Below, piece by piece: positions 25,901-39,035 of a DNA stretch of 64,000 nucleotides (the first letter of the stretch is position 1; each line of letters begins with the position of its first letter). Source of the DNA: Monosporascus cannonballus (lineage: Eukaryota > Ascomycota > Sordariomycetes > Xylariales). The stretch lies in the NCBI GenBank assembly GCA_004154925.1, contig QJNS01000047.1, forward strand, positions 62,001 to 126,000, written 5' to 3'. A program made the position numbers and the translations under genes. The notes under the pieces were generated by a model. The model ran no database searches. It was not told the DNA's origin and worked only from the letters and a program-made list of their open reading frames with translations.

Positions 25901-26959
25901 ATAAGTTAATAAACGGTATAAAAAACGCAAAAATATTGCAAAAAAATTTATATAATAAAATTTATTATTTTTATATTTAATACGTCCTTTATTACGTTAA
26001 ACAAAAAACCGGCAAAACCGATAATTTAATTTACATATAAATAATATATAAGCTAAGAATTAAAAACATAAATTTATTTCGAAACGAATAATATACGAAA
26101 ACTTAAAGCATAAACGTAAAATTTCGGTACTTATTTTTTCTTAAATATAAATAACCGTTAAATTAAGGTTAACAGCAAGAGAATAATATAAAAAATACGT
26201 AAGGAAAACGAACTTATTAAGGTTTCGGTAATCGTAATTAAAAATAATTTTGCAAAATACGTTAACCGTTTAACGAAATTCGGAAATATCCGCAAATTAT
26301 ACGGAAATTACGTTAAAAAATATATCAGCAAAAATAAAAAAAATATTTATTTAAGAATATTTATAATTATAATTAATATAAGTCTAGTAACGGATCGCTT
26401 TTTTACTTATAATAATAAATACTTTAAAAATAACGAATAAATAATATATAAACAAATTACATATTTCGTTAATTCAAATAAAACGTATTTGGGTTTTCGG
26501 CAAAACAAATTATATAGGTAAAATAAAGTATATCGCAAATATAAACGGGATATTCGTCCAGGGTAACGTAAATACAAAACGTACGAAAATTTTTGGCAGA
26601 TTCCGATTTACCAAAAAAGTTCGAAACCGTAAAAACGTTTTTTTACGGGGCATTTTCGCGGCGTTATAACATATTAATTAATTTTTAAGCCGTTACAAAA
26701 TAACGTACAAAAACGTTATTACAAATATTAATAAGAGTTAATTTACCGAATTAAATTATTATTATAAAAAAGAAAAGTTAAAACAAATAAAAATATAAAC
26801 GCATTTTTATATATAAGCCTACTCAGCACATAATTAGCCTATAATTAACTACCTAAATTAAGCCTAATTCGGAAATTAACAAATTTCCGAATTTCGAATT
26901 AATTAAAAATTAAGGATTAATATAATTATTAATCTTGCAATAAGTTAACCCCTTTTAAG

Positions 26960-27227
26960 AAAAATAAAAGGTAATATAATAAGGCTATATAAAGTCTTAT
27001 TATAGAATACCGGACAAACGCCGGTACCAAACAGCATTAACGTAGCGCCTTATATGCGAACACACACAACTGTATTTTCATCTTCTTTTTCTTTTCTCTT
27101 TAGCTAGAAAATAAACTCTTATTGGCAACCGATTGCAGACCGCTCAGGTGAAGCCCTTTACACTTTCCTAGCATAAATCGTCAAGTTATCACTAATTTCC
27201 TGCATTTGATCACTGTAACGGCTGACA
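26960..27227 (+). repeat. LTR of B3, right copy
   Basis: Its first part is RIP-damaged (AATATAATAAGGC against GTGATGGGGC in the left copy), while 27040-27227 is almost free of RIP. It ends TAACGGCTGACA, followed by ATACT. The 5' boundary is unclear because about 130 bp of the left copy are missing or unrecognisable. Confidence 0.6.
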
Positions 27228-30200
27228 ATACTAATTAAAAAAATATTATTTTAAGTTTTACAAAATTTATTACATAAATTTAGATAAATTAAAAACTTTA
27301 TAAAAAACATTTAACTTAATTTAAAACAAGGATATATTTAATTTTTTAATTCTCCTATTAAATACCCCGTTTTAGTAATACTAAAAACTAAGGATAAAAA
27401 ATAAAGAATTAAAGAAAACGAAAACCTGGTTTTTAAGAAAGTAATCGATTACAAATAGCTAAACGACATTATTATTAAAAATAGATATTTCTTAATTTTT
27501 ATAAATATTTTAAAGAAAAACGTTAATAAGACAAAATAGTTTATAAAATTATATTTTTAAAATAGCTATTATCGAATCAAAATGGCTAAAAAAAACCGTC
27601 TTTACAACGATATACGGATGTTACGAATATCGAGTTACGCTTATAAAACTTACAAATATATTTGCAAGTTTTCAGCGATTAGTTATAATTATGTTTAGAT
27701 ATTTTCTGCATAATTTTATATTCGTATATGTCGATGATATGCTTATTTATTTGGAAATATTGAAAAAGTATAAAAAAATAAATCGCTTCAATATTTGAAA
27801 TTTTAAATATGGCAAATATTCGAATTAATGCAAAAAGGATATATGGTATACATAAAAACTAAATTTTTTAAATTTTACTTTTACCTTTAAACAAATTTAA
27901 ATTTAAGATTTTAAATTAAAAATAATTAAAAATTAACATATTTTTAATAAAACTAATTTTACAGATATCCTGCAAATTTTAAAATTTACTAATTACGGGC
28001 GTAACTTAATGAAGAAATATAAAAATATAATTAAATTATTAAAGTAATTTATTATTAAGAAATAGGCAAAAAAGGTTTAAAGTATTTTTTTAAAAAAACA
28101 AAAAAAATTAATTATTTAAAAACGAAATAATTAAATTATTAATAATAAGATTAACTAACGTTAAAAAATGTCTTAAAATTAACGTTTTAAATTACGTTTT
28201 AGATATTATTTGGAATAATAAAAAATAATAATAAATAATATTTTGTAACGTATTATTCGAAAACGTTTCGAAATATAAAATTTAAATATTCTATTTACGA
28301 TAAAATGTTATTAATAATTATTAATATTTTTAAAAATAAGAACTTTTTTTAACGGAATTAAAAAACCTTTTAATATTTACTTTAACTATAAAATCGTTAC
28401 CCAATTTAGAAAAGCAAATAAATCAAATAAACGATATAAAATTTAAATAAATGTTTTTCTTAAGATATAATTTTAAAATATAATATATTAAAAAGAAAAA
28501 AAACATTTAAGCAAATACTTTTAGCTGTAAAATATTATAATTTGAAAATTCTTAAAAAAAAACTTACAAATGTTATAATATGATTAGAATAATGTTATAC
28601 AGCTATATAAAATATTGAAAAAATTAATTCCTAAACTATTAATAAATTTTCGATATTCTTATAATTTAAAGAAATAAGAAAAGATGTAACAACTAATAAT
28701 AAAACTAAAAAACCAATTATTATATTACGGCAAAATTTATATTTTTAAAAAAAACAACAAAAAAAATTCGAAAAGAAATTCTATAAAAATCTATTATATG
28801 AATATTAAGCAATTTTTAAAATTATTAAATAATTATAAAAAAATATACCTTTTTGAAGTTATATAAAATAATTAAGAATATTATTAAAAATTAAAATTCT
28901 TATAATAAAATTAAAAGAATACGTTATAAATCTTAGGAATTATTATAACCTACTAATATTTCTAATAAAATAAAAAATACTATAACTTAGAACTTTATTA
29001 CTAATTTATCTTCCTTAAAAAACCTAGTTATTAAAATCAAATACGATGGAATATGGGTGATCGTCGACAGACTTACTAAGTATAAATATTTTTTACTTTT
29101 TTTTTAAAAAAAAACGCAACCGCAAAATAACTAATTTACGTTTTTGTTAAGAATTACTTCGACAAATATAAAATACCAGAAAAAATCATTTCGGATAAAA
29201 ATAAGTTTTTTCTTTTCAAATTCAGTTTAAAATCTTTCAAATAAATAAATATCAAATTTAAGCTTTTAATAACATATCATCTTTAAATAAACTGATAAAT
29301 AAAATAACTTAATTAAACCTTAAAATAATACCTTAGAAATTATATTAATTACTAGTAAAATAATTAATAAATTTATTATCACTAATATAAATTACTTATA
29401 ATATAGGTATTAACGAAAATATAGATATATCTTTTTATACCGTTATGTACAGATATAAAACAAAAATAAAACGATTTAAATAACCGTTTAATAAAGTAGC
29501 AAATATTACTATAATCGTCCTAAAAGCAAATACCTTAATAACAAAAATTAAAATAATTTAAGTTCGTTTCAACAACGAATTAAGGTTTTTTTAATAATTA
29601 ATAACTTAATATTACAATAAAAAAATAAAGAATTAGTTTTATCGAAAAGAAATAAACCTTACGTATTATATTAAAAATAAAACGTAACCGTAAACAATTT
29701 TTAAATTAAATCGAAAAAATCTAATAACAAATTTAACTTTAAAAGGTTTAATCCGTTTAAAATTAACGAAATTATTTCCAAAATTAATTATCGATTATCA
29801 CTACCTAAAAATATAAAAATACATTTTGTTTTCCATAATTTCTTACTTAAGCCAGCAACAAAAAACGCCCCATTAAAAATAAACCTGAAAATCGAAAAAG
29901 ATAATAACGACTAATAGAAAGTCGAAAAAATACTAGAGTTCAATATAATTAAAAACAAAATTCAATACCTAATTAAATGGGAAAGATATTTACACGAAAG
30001 AAATATGTAGGAACCTCTTAGCCATCTAACGAATACAAAAGACCTAGTTAAAGAGTTTTACCACCGGAACCCCGACCAACCGTTTTCAATACGGCCAAAG
30101 TCGTAAACAATAAAAATATATACTCCAAATCAACCCTTACGGCGCTTTAATTAAAGGAGGTAAATACTTTTATCAACGTATCTAATTTTAAAACAAGCCG

Positions 30201-30741
30201 TATTTGCTTTTTTTTTTCTTTACGATCTTTTTCCGCGTTTAATTTGTTCCGCTTTTTTAATTTATTTATATTTTAAAATCACCTTTAAATAAACGATATT
30301 TCTTTAAAATATAATTATTTAAATTGGCGATCCAACCGAGCAATACTGTTAAATAGCTTTTGAAATTATTAAACCGCCAAACGTTTTTTAGATTTATCCG
30401 AAATGTTTCAGCCCGAATATTTTTAAACAACAAACGCAAAATATAATTTCCATCGCAAAATTAAACGTTAACCGCCAAATAATTTTAATAACTCCTCCGG
30501 CCCTTTAACATCTTGCATAAAAGTTTTTTTTTTTCAAAATAACGCGTATATGGTATAATTTCGAAACCCAATTAAAAAATCGATTCGATCAATTTGCAAC
30601 AACTTTTAGTAAAAAGTTTAATGCGTTTTTAAAATCTATCCGATATAATTAATACGATGTTACAATATAAACAAAAGGAAAAGAAATTAAGGACTTATTT
30701 TTTCTATTTTTGGAATAAAGATTCTAAAAGGAAAAGAATAA

Positions 30742-31167
30742 TATTACGTCCAAAATAGACTTTACTAAACTCGAAAAGGGCTCGAAAAATTGAAAACGCT
30801 TAAGACTTCGACTTTCCCCGGATAAACTTCGGGTTTCTGTTAATCTCCAGAAATATCAAGAAATTAATAAATATCAGCCACCGTGATTTCACGTAATCTC
30901 CAAAAAACTATAAGAAATATAAAAAATAAAAAGGATATATAAGAATTCAAGTTTTTTATATAAATAGTATTTCCTTAGTTTTTCGCTCCTTAGTTATTAA
31001 TCTAAGTTTTTAATTAAAGGCATCGTTTTTTAATTAAGGGAAAAGTTCGCAAATCTTTTTAACGAATAAATCACTAAATTATTCCTCGTCTTATTGTTAT
31101 CTCTAAATCAAAACTCTTTTAGAATACTGCTTATATATCCAAATAGATGTATAACAGGTTCGTTACA
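30742..31167 (+). repeat. LTR of B2, right copy (426 bp)
   Basis: Starts TATTACGTCC (RIP of TGTTACGTCC) and ends CAGGTTCGTTACA. Its 3' half matches the LTRs of B1 and E; its 5' half does not. Confidence 0.8.
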
Positions 31168-34100
31168 CTTAATTCCGTTTTAATAATTTCCGGATTAATT
31201 AAAAAAATTAAACTTTTTTTTAAAAAAATAGAATTACACCTAAAGAGGATTTTATAAGATTTATTATATAGTTAAAAAAGCAAAAGTTTTAAACTAAATT
31301 ATTATAATATTTTCGAAATACCGTAAATTTAAAACTTTATTTAAAAATAAAAACAATAACGAATTATTATTATATAATTAGTAGGATTACGGAATACTTA
31401 TTAAGAAAACATTTAAACTTTTAAGTTTTTAACAGATTACTTAATACTTATGGTACCAAAACTTAAAAATAAAAAATAAAATATTAACGAAAATAAAAAC
31501 CTGGTATTTAAAAAAGTAATCGATTACAAATAGCTAAATAATATTACTATTAAGAATAAATATCCTTTAATTTTTATAAATATTTTTAAAAAAACATTAA
31601 CAAAATAATTTAATCTACAGTACTTAACTTTGGAAACTGTTATTACCGTATTAAAATGGTTAAAGAAAAAAAATAAAAAACTAGGTTTAGAACGATATAC
31701 GAATATTACGAATATCGAATTACGCCCATAGGACTTACTAATATTTTTACAAATTTCTAACGATTAGTTATAATTATTTTTAAAAAATTCTTAAATAATT
31801 TTGTACTTATATATCTTAACGACATACTTATTTATTCGAAAACCTTGAAAAAGTATAAAAACAAATTATTTCAATACTTTAAACCTTAAATAACGTAAAT
31901 ATTCGCATTAACCTAGGAAAAAATATATAGTATATTTAAAAGCTAGATTTCTTAAGATTTATTTTTACCTCCGACCAAATTCAAATTTAAAACTCTAAGT
32001 TGGAAGCAATTAAGAACTGGTTTATTCCTAATAAAACGAACGTTACGGATATCTAGCAAATTTTAACATTTATTAATTACGTACGCAATTTAATTAAAGG
32101 ATGTAAAAATAAAATTAAACTACTAACAAAATGTATTACAAAGAAATATATAAAAAAGCAATTTGAATTTCTAAAAAAAATAAAAAAGCCTTTTTAATAA
32201 CTTAAAAACGAAATTATTAAAATATTAATAATAAAATTACTTAATGCCGACAAAACAATGTTTTAAAATTAACGCCTTAAATTGCGTTTTAAGCGTTATT
32301 TTCGAATACTTAAAAAGAATAAAAAATGGTATCCGGTAACTTATTACTTTAAAACGTTACGAAACGCAAAATTTAAAAACCCGATTTATAATAAAGAATT
32401 ATTAGGAATTGTTAACGCTTTTAAAAAATAAAAACCTTTTTTAACGGAATTAAAAAACCTTTCAATATTTACTTTAATTACAAAAAATTAACCCAATTTA
32501 TAAAAGGGTAAAATTTAAATACAAAATATAAACTTTGCATAATTTTTTAATTAAGATTTAACTTTAAAATATAATATATTAAAAGGAAAGACAATATTTA
32601 AGCAAATACCTTTAACTGTAAGGAATATTACGATTTCAAAATTCCCAAAGAAAATATATAAATATTATAATATCATAGGAACGGTATTATATAATTATGA
32701 GAAATAGTAAAAAAACTAATTACCGAATTATTAATACGGTTTCGGAATTTTTACGATTTAAAAAAACGAAAAAAAGTCCAGCAGCTAAAAGAATTACCAA
32801 AGAACTAACTATTATATTACGGCAAAATTTCGATTCCAAACAATTAATAAAAGAATTCGTAAAAAGATTTTACAAAACTCTATTATACGAATATTAAGGA
32901 ATTTTTAAAATTACTAAACGACTATAAAAAATACGACTTTTCAAAATTACGGCGGATAATTAAAAAGGTTACTAAAATTATAATATCTGTAATAAAGTTA
33001 AAACGACCCAATATAAACCTTACAGATTATTACAACTTATTAATATTCTTAATAAAATATAAAACATTATAATTTGACATTTTATTACTAATTTACTTTT
33101 ATTTAAAAACCCAGTTATGAAAATTAAATACAACGAAATAAAAATAATCGTAAATAAATTTACAATGTATAAATCTTTTTTTTAAAAATGCAATAATAAA
33201 ATAATTAACTTTTATTTTTATATCACATTACATTAATAAATATAAGATATTAAAAAAATCATTTCCGATAAAAATACGTTTTTTATTTCAAAATTCGACA
33301 TTAGTTTCTTTAAATAAATAAGTACAAAACTTAAATTTTTAATAACTTATTATTCTTAAACGGACGGTTAAATTTAGAAAATAAATTAAATCTTAAAATA
33401 ATAATTTCGAAATTACGTTAATTATTAACAAAATAATTACATAAAATTTTTACTATTAAAATAAATTATTTATAATATATTTATTAATAAAAATATAACC
33501 ATATTTCCTTATATCGTTATGTACAGATATAAAACAAAAACGAAAAGATTTAAATAACCGCTTTATAAAATATCAAAAATTATATCGATTATCTCAAAAA
33601 TAAAAACGTTGATAATAAAAATTAAAACAATCTAAACCCTTTTCTAAAACGAATGAAAATTTCTTTAATAACGAATAATTTCATATTATAATAAAAAAAG
33701 AACTCAAAAATTAGTTTTATCGAAAAAAATAAAGATTATCTATTATACGAAAAACAAAACGTAACCTTAAATATTTTACAAATTAAAACGAAAAAAAAAT
33801 CAAATAATAAGTTTAATTTTAAAAATCTTAGCTTATTTAAAATTAAGAAAATTATTCTTAAAATTAATTATCGATTGTCGTTCTCTAAAAATATATAATA
33901 CATCTTATTTTCTATATTTTCTTGTTTAAACTAATACCAAAAAGCGCCCTTTTAAAAATAAGCTTAAAAGTTAAGAGAACGATAACGACGAATACGAAAT
34001 TAAAAAAATACTAGATTCCAAAATGGTCAAAAATAAAATCTAATATTTAATTAAATAAAAAAGGTACTTATATAAAAAAACACTTAAAAACCTTGTAACT

Positions 34101-34860
34101 ACCTAAGAAATACAATGGACCTAATTAAGACGTTTTACCGCCAAAATTCTAACCGATCGTCTCTAACGCGGTCAAGGTTACGAGTAATAATAGTCCCTCG
34201 CTCAAATCCAAACCTTCGGCGTTCCAATCGAAAAAGTAAACGCTTTCAAAACGGCGTTTATTTTAGATACAAGCTATATTTATTTCGCCTTTATACGAAA
34301 ACGTTTTTTTTTTCAACTTTTCTTACTTTTTTAATTAATTCAGTTCGTATTCTTTTTTCAAAATAATTATAACCATTTTTTTTTCAAAACTTCTTATTAA
34401 AAACATAAGCGCTTTATACGGCTAACGAATTCTTTTATTTTCTTCTTAGCAAATTTTTAATATATAATTAAAATATCTTCCGTTTTGCGTTATTTTCTTT
34501 TTAAACGGTCGTATTTTTCGCCCAGTTTCGTCAAAGAATTCATAATTAAAACGTTATAAGCGAAACGTTAACAGCGCGTACAACAATTATAGCTTAAAAT
34601 ATTAAAAACATAAAAATAGTTAATTTCGCTAAAATAAATATAATTAGAATAAGGAAAAACCTTAATACCGAATTTCTTAATTAAATTAACCCGTTTATCG
34701 CGAAATTCGCGTTAATTTAATCGAGGTTTTTTTTGTTTCTAAATACGGTCTATTATAATGATATTAACTGGGATATCCTTAAAGAATTTGCTCTAATAAA
34801 ACAAAATAGCTACTTACGGTTTTTATCTTTGGGATAAACATTTTTGGAAAGGGGAAATAA

Positions 34861-35273
34861 TGTTACAAAAATAAGGGTTCCTATTTCTAAGAAATCTGAT
34901 TTTAAGGCCTAACGCGAACCTGTTACGGCTAAATTTCGGACGAAAACTTGGCGCTTTTTAAATGATTTAGGTAATCTACGAAATCTAGACCAAATTATAT
35001 AAAATATATAAATTCGTAATATATTTATTTTAAAAATTAAATTATATAATAAATTAAGTTTTTATATAAATAATACTTATTTAATTTCGTTCCTTAATTA
35101 TTAATTTAAGTTTTTAATTTAAAAATAAATATATTATTTTTTAAATAATTTTTTTAAATCTTTTTGACAAATAAAATATTTAATCGTTTTTTGCCTTATT
35201 ATTACTTATAAATTAATATCTTATTTCGATTATTGCTTATATTCCTAAGTGGATGTATAATATATTTGTTATA
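34861..35273 (+). repeat. LTR of B1, right copy (413 bp)
   Basis: Starts TGTTACAAAAATAAGGG and ends TTTGTTATA. It aligns along its length with 13935-14354. Confidence 0.8.
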
Positions 35274-35278
35274 TTATT

Positions 35279-36877
35279 TTAAATCTTTATTTCGACGTTT
35301 TTCGAAATAATATATTTTTCATATAACCGAAATTTTAACTTTTTTTCGAATATTTTAATAATAATATTTATAATTTTGAAAATTTACCTACGATTTTTAA
35401 AAAAAAACGTCATTCGTAATAAATAAAATAAACGATAAACGATGCTGATATTATTTATATAAGTTGATAATAAAAAAAAAGTTAAAATTTATTTTAATAT
35501 TTTACGAAGTACTTAATAATTGATTGCAAATAATTAAAAGTAAATAATAATAATATATTTTAAGCGTAAAAATTATTTTTAACGAAAAAGTTTATAATAA
35601 CGAAAATATTATAACGAGTATCGTAAATAATTTAAGAAAATAGGTTGAAAAAAGAAAACGTTATTAATAATAAATTTTACCGTATTTTATAAAATTTTTA
35701 AAGTTAAAAAACTTTACGTAATAATAATATTATCATTACCTATATTTTTTTTCTAGAAATACAAGCTTTTTTAATTTTTAAATGTAGTTATTAATTAATT
35801 TTAAAAACAAATAATTACGTAAATTTGCGAAAATGTACGTAATGCGAAAAAAGATTTACTGAGCTGCAATAAATCTTAATATCGAATTCGTATAGATAAC
35901 GTTAAAATGCCGTATTATAATTATACATATTATAGAGAAAGCTTTTCGACGATTATTTTAAAGAAAATATTTAATACAAAAGGGGTTTTTGCAGTATAAA
36001 ATTAATATTAAATCTGACGGATCGGAAAACCACTTGATTAATATTAAAAGCGTTAATTTATTAAAGATCGATTTTATAGAATAGGAAATAGCAAATAATC
36101 TTATTTTTAAAAAGTATGAAGTTATTTTCGAAAATCTTTATAACGGGAATAACGCTTTTCAACATCAAGCAAAAGCCTTTTTATCTACGGTAATCGATTG
36201 GAACCGTTTAATAGTATTTAAATTAAAGGAATTTTGTAAGAAAAAAAGCCTTTTATTTTCGAGGTTAAAGGATAACCTTATTCGATAGCTAGAAGCTTAG
36301 GAAAGTCAAGTAACTTTTCATGATCTTCCGAATTAACGGTCTTATTGTAAATAAGGTATATAACCTAGTTGCTGATCTTAATTGGCATTATGTGACAAGA
36401 GGTCAGTAAGGAAATTGTATAGTGTGTAATGGAAATAAGATGGCCCTATCGACTCACAGCCCCATTTTGCCAAGTGGGCGAATTTCAAGAGATAATACGG
36501 TATTATGCCAGTTTAGCTACTGTCCTATGGTATCAGGCAAAATATTTAAAACACTGTCATGTAGCTGTGGGTCGCACTAATAGCCACACTATACCAATTA
36601 GGTATAGCTTTTATTGACGCCCAGCAGGTCATATAAGACATCAAGCTATACCTTTTGTATTATTTTATAAGCTGCAATTTTTAACTATTATTACAATAGC
36701 TGCAAGGTCGGTTATTTACTTTATATTATGTTACGTATAGTTTCGGTTGTTGGGTATGAAAATTATAAATAGAGAGTTCCTATTGGAATGCGCTAATCCA
36801 AGGTAAGTTATCACTTAGTTGCACCTCGTAGCCCACATACCGAGCAGTGTTTTTAAAATTACCCTTAACACCATAGT
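35279..36877. other. AT-rich to GC-balanced transition, no recognised gene
   Basis: 35279-36300 is RIP-like with no recognisable domain. From about 36300 base composition normalises. A 10-bp inverted pair (AGGTATAGCT and AGCTATACCT, about 36600-36655) surrounds a loop of some 38 bases. The right copy of the flanking inverted repeat lies at 36461-36503. Confidence 0.4.
36461..36503 (-). repeat. inverted repeat flanking AT-rich block 1, right copy
   Basis: Reverse complement of 6369-6411 with two differences. The homology does not visibly extend further on either side, so I cannot say which element it comes from. Confidence 0.65.
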
Positions 36878-37472
36878 ATGCTATTTTTAAATCCGTGGGG
36901 TCCCAAATTCCGGCCGTATGATTTTGGCGGGAATTGCCCCCTGTATTCCCCACATGGACCAATTATAGAACCATTTCAATTGTCGCGGACGTTCGCTTCT
37001 TTATGCGAAATTATCAAGTCGGATAAAAAAAGTGGTCGTATTAGAAGGGAATCTGGTAGAAAGAATGCCAGCGTGGCCATCAGCATATACCGGGACATTC
37101 GGAGGCAGGCATCTAACAGCGATGAAGTATCGATACGTCTCTGGCGTAGCCGGCGTTGGGCCATCCTGGCTAGAGTGTCGCCGCTCCTCCTCGTAACATT
37201 CTCAAATGCGGCGGAGGGAATCATGTAAGTGCTTCTTCCCGGGTGTATGCCGGAGTCTTGCTTATGTGCAGTGCAGAAATAACTACTTCATAATCAACGA
37301 GGCCCTGAAGGAGCTTGCATCTGAAATCTTGCGACTTTATCCAGCCGAATTGATCCGTGCTTCCATTTACCTCGCCAATGTGAGTAAGCGGGCTATCGAG
37401 TCAGGTGTGCCGGATGACGTACATCTTGCGAGCGACCTGGCGGAACAGACGAAGCGAGCACTTGCCTCGTGA
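36878..37472 (+). CDS. hypothetical protein, two exons (36878-37224, 37277-37472)
   Basis: The ATG at 36878 opens a 116-codon exon. A donor GTAAGT at 37225 and acceptor GTGCAG (ending at 37276) define a 52-nt intron in matching phase. The second exon then runs to a stop at 37472. The predicted protein is about 180 residues, basic in its first half (KKSGRIRRESGRKN) and helical and Leu/Ala/Glu-rich in its second half (ALKELASEILRLYP, DLAEQTKRALAS). A short hydrophobic stretch (ILARVSPLLLVTF) sits before the intron. I do not recognise the family. The N-terminal 40 residues look atypical, and the true start may be downstream. Confidence 0.4.
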
Positions 37473-39035
37473 GCCGGCGGACGTCAGTTCCATCTGGGCT
37501 AGTAGTTTGTTTCGTTGGTCTTGCTCGATTGTACTATAAGGGTAGGGCTGAGGATACCGTGGCTGGTGGCCTTTAATTATGGCTGGGTTCGTAGTCTGTC
37601 GCGCATTAACTTTCCATAGTAATTTATGTATTAGAAATTGATAATTGTGGACTTTGATTTCCCCGCCTGCGTGCTTATGAAGCTGAATGTGCCTGACACA
37701 AAAATTGGATTTTCATGGATTAAAGCCGTTGAGGGTGCGTCATAGCAGGGGCTAGCTAAAATGTAGGCGACAGGGGCATAGCCGCTAACTAAGGCAGTTG
37801 ATGACAGGGGCCCAGCCGAGAAGGTAGCCACCAATGTAATTCGTACCACCGGCTGTCAGATGGTAGCCGAGAAGTGATGGGTAACAGGGGAACAGCCAAG
37901 AAGGTAGCTGCTAAGGTGGTTCTTGACAGGGCATGGTGGCTGGTTGCATACTGCTAAGGAGTCTCCTCTCTTGTCCTCATCGAGAATGGTAGTTTCGGAC
38001 TCGGTCTTAGAGGATGACTGTCATGTAGCAGCGAGTACAAATACCCCTTTGACGGTTTATTGGGTTATAGCTTCGTTGGCGGTCTGGTGCAAGGCTCGTT
38101 TAGCCGACGCCAATCACCCGCAGTGATGTAGTACCTGGTGACCCCAGTAATTTGTTATCTGTGTGGCTCTTGCCACCTGGGCGCGGCCTATGGCGAAGCA
38201 AGAGACAGTAGTTGCCAATGGCCACTAGGCGCCGACCACAGCCTCCAGAGCTTGCTGCGTCATTGGCTATACATCTCAATTGCCCTTTCCACATCGTGGT
38301 GGTTATCGGTTATCTCAACAGATCTGAGGAGTTGGCCCACTGGCCGACGAACTACTTCGAAAGGACAAAGACTCGCTATTAGCCCCGTTCGTCTTCCGTG
38401 CGCACTACGCTACACTTTCTTATCTTTGTAGAGCCGAGGTTCGTCATTGCATCGCTCTCTTCCGTCGTGGTTTGGAAGCATTGGGCGGCAGGAACGACCC
38501 AGCGCAACAATTATTCCACTTAAGCCGCTCTGCCGCTTATAACCTCGGTCTTTGCGGCGCGATCATAGATCTTGCCGCCATAAGAGGCTTTTTGCAAGTC
38601 GGCAGTACTGCAGTGAAGAGGGCGTTACTTTAATCGAGCATCGTGGCGGAAAAGACACTGACAGAGCATGATATTACACAGCTGGCGACTGTCACGGCAA
38701 ACGTAGTCGGTGATCTTTGGGTCTAATGTTGTTAGCAGACTTCGTGAATATCTATTGTTTACGTATCTTATGGAAATTTTTCTAGGTGATATTTGCGACC
38801 CGCCCCTACTTTTCCTTTACATTCCATGAACTTGACTCCGTACATTCAAACCAGAGATTTCCGGGCCAGATGCGAGCGAAAGGTGTTAACATGTTCGAAA
38901 GCCCTTAGAGATATGTTAGCTTTCTTTATGTTTAGGATTAAAAGCATTGAGCAGGAGCACTAGCTGCATACTTGAAGGCGGCGATTGCCAAGCTTTGCAC
39001 CCGTCCGCCAAGATATGGCGAAATGTGAATGCCTG
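37473..39035. other. no supported gene; includes a degenerate repeat cluster
   Basis: GC-balanced. Apart from the repeat cluster at 37742-37950, I see only short overlapping ORFs on both strands without motifs (for example 37923-38126 and 38138-38431). Confidence 0.4.
37742..37950 (+). repeat. degenerate direct repeats with core ACAGGGGnnnAGCC
   Basis: Four to five diverged units recur at intervals of about 30-80 bp: GGCGACAGGGGCATAGCC, then TGACAGGGGCCCAGCCGAG, then GTAACAGGGGAACAGCCAAG, then TGACAGGGCATGG. The segment AGAAGGTAGC follows two of them. Origin unknown. Confidence 0.5.

Larger units (their letters stand above)
20178..27227 (+). mobile_element. element B3: innermost Ty3/gypsy element, third nesting level
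   Basis: 7.05-kb element with matching ends TGTCGGC and GGCTGACA and a perfect ATACT duplication (20173-20177 and 27228-27232). Plus-strand order: gag (FWPEKFDGIKKKFPE, about 20970-21020), RT (KGYIRINNLPVRASVLFIKK and KPGGKLRF, about 22584-22740; VISFGLYGASVTF and YIDNILIF, 22861-22993), RNase H region (about 23200-23650), integrase zinc-binding region (FFWPGIYRIIRQF, about 24231-24290) and integrase core (about 24353-24620). I saw no chromodomain. The 25000-26950 stretch holds the C-terminal part, which I cannot resolve. The interior is heavily RIP-damaged while much of the LTR sequence is not. Confidence 0.85.
16989..31167 (+). mobile_element. element B2: Ty3/gypsy chromovirus inserted in B1 and split by B3
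   Basis: Bounded by a perfect CTTAA duplication (16984-16988 and 31168-31172). B2's own sequence is 16989-20177 plus 27228-31167 (about 7.1 kb). Plus-strand order: gag coiled coil (about 17630-17940), RT near 27610-27780 with the active-site block reading VYVDDMLIYLE (Asp pair intact), integrase core near 29050-29230 (IVDRLTKYKYF), chromodomain near 29921-30075 (VEKILEFNIIKNKIQYLIKW, then EPLSHL). A purine tract, GGAAAAGAATAA, precedes the right LTR. Many stops; the 3' third is the least damaged part. Confidence 0.85.
13935..35273 (+). mobile_element. element B1: outer Ty3/gypsy chromovirus, split by B2
   Basis: Bounded by CTATT (13930-13934) and TTATT (35274-35278), the second differing by one C-to-T change. 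B1's own sequence is 13935-16988 plus 31168-35273 (about 7.2 kb after removing B2). The 5' part encodes a Lys-rich coiled-coil gag (14678-14872), then YDLVPPKGEVKEMTFNYLY in another frame. The 3' part has an RT block near 31698-31850 (YRITPIGLTNIF, then YLNDILIYS, where YLDD is expected), and a chromodomain near 33990-34140 followed by DLIKTFYRQN. A purine-rich GGAAAGGGGAAATAA sits directly before the right LTR and confirms plus orientation. Heavily RIP-damaged and inactive. Confidence 0.85.
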
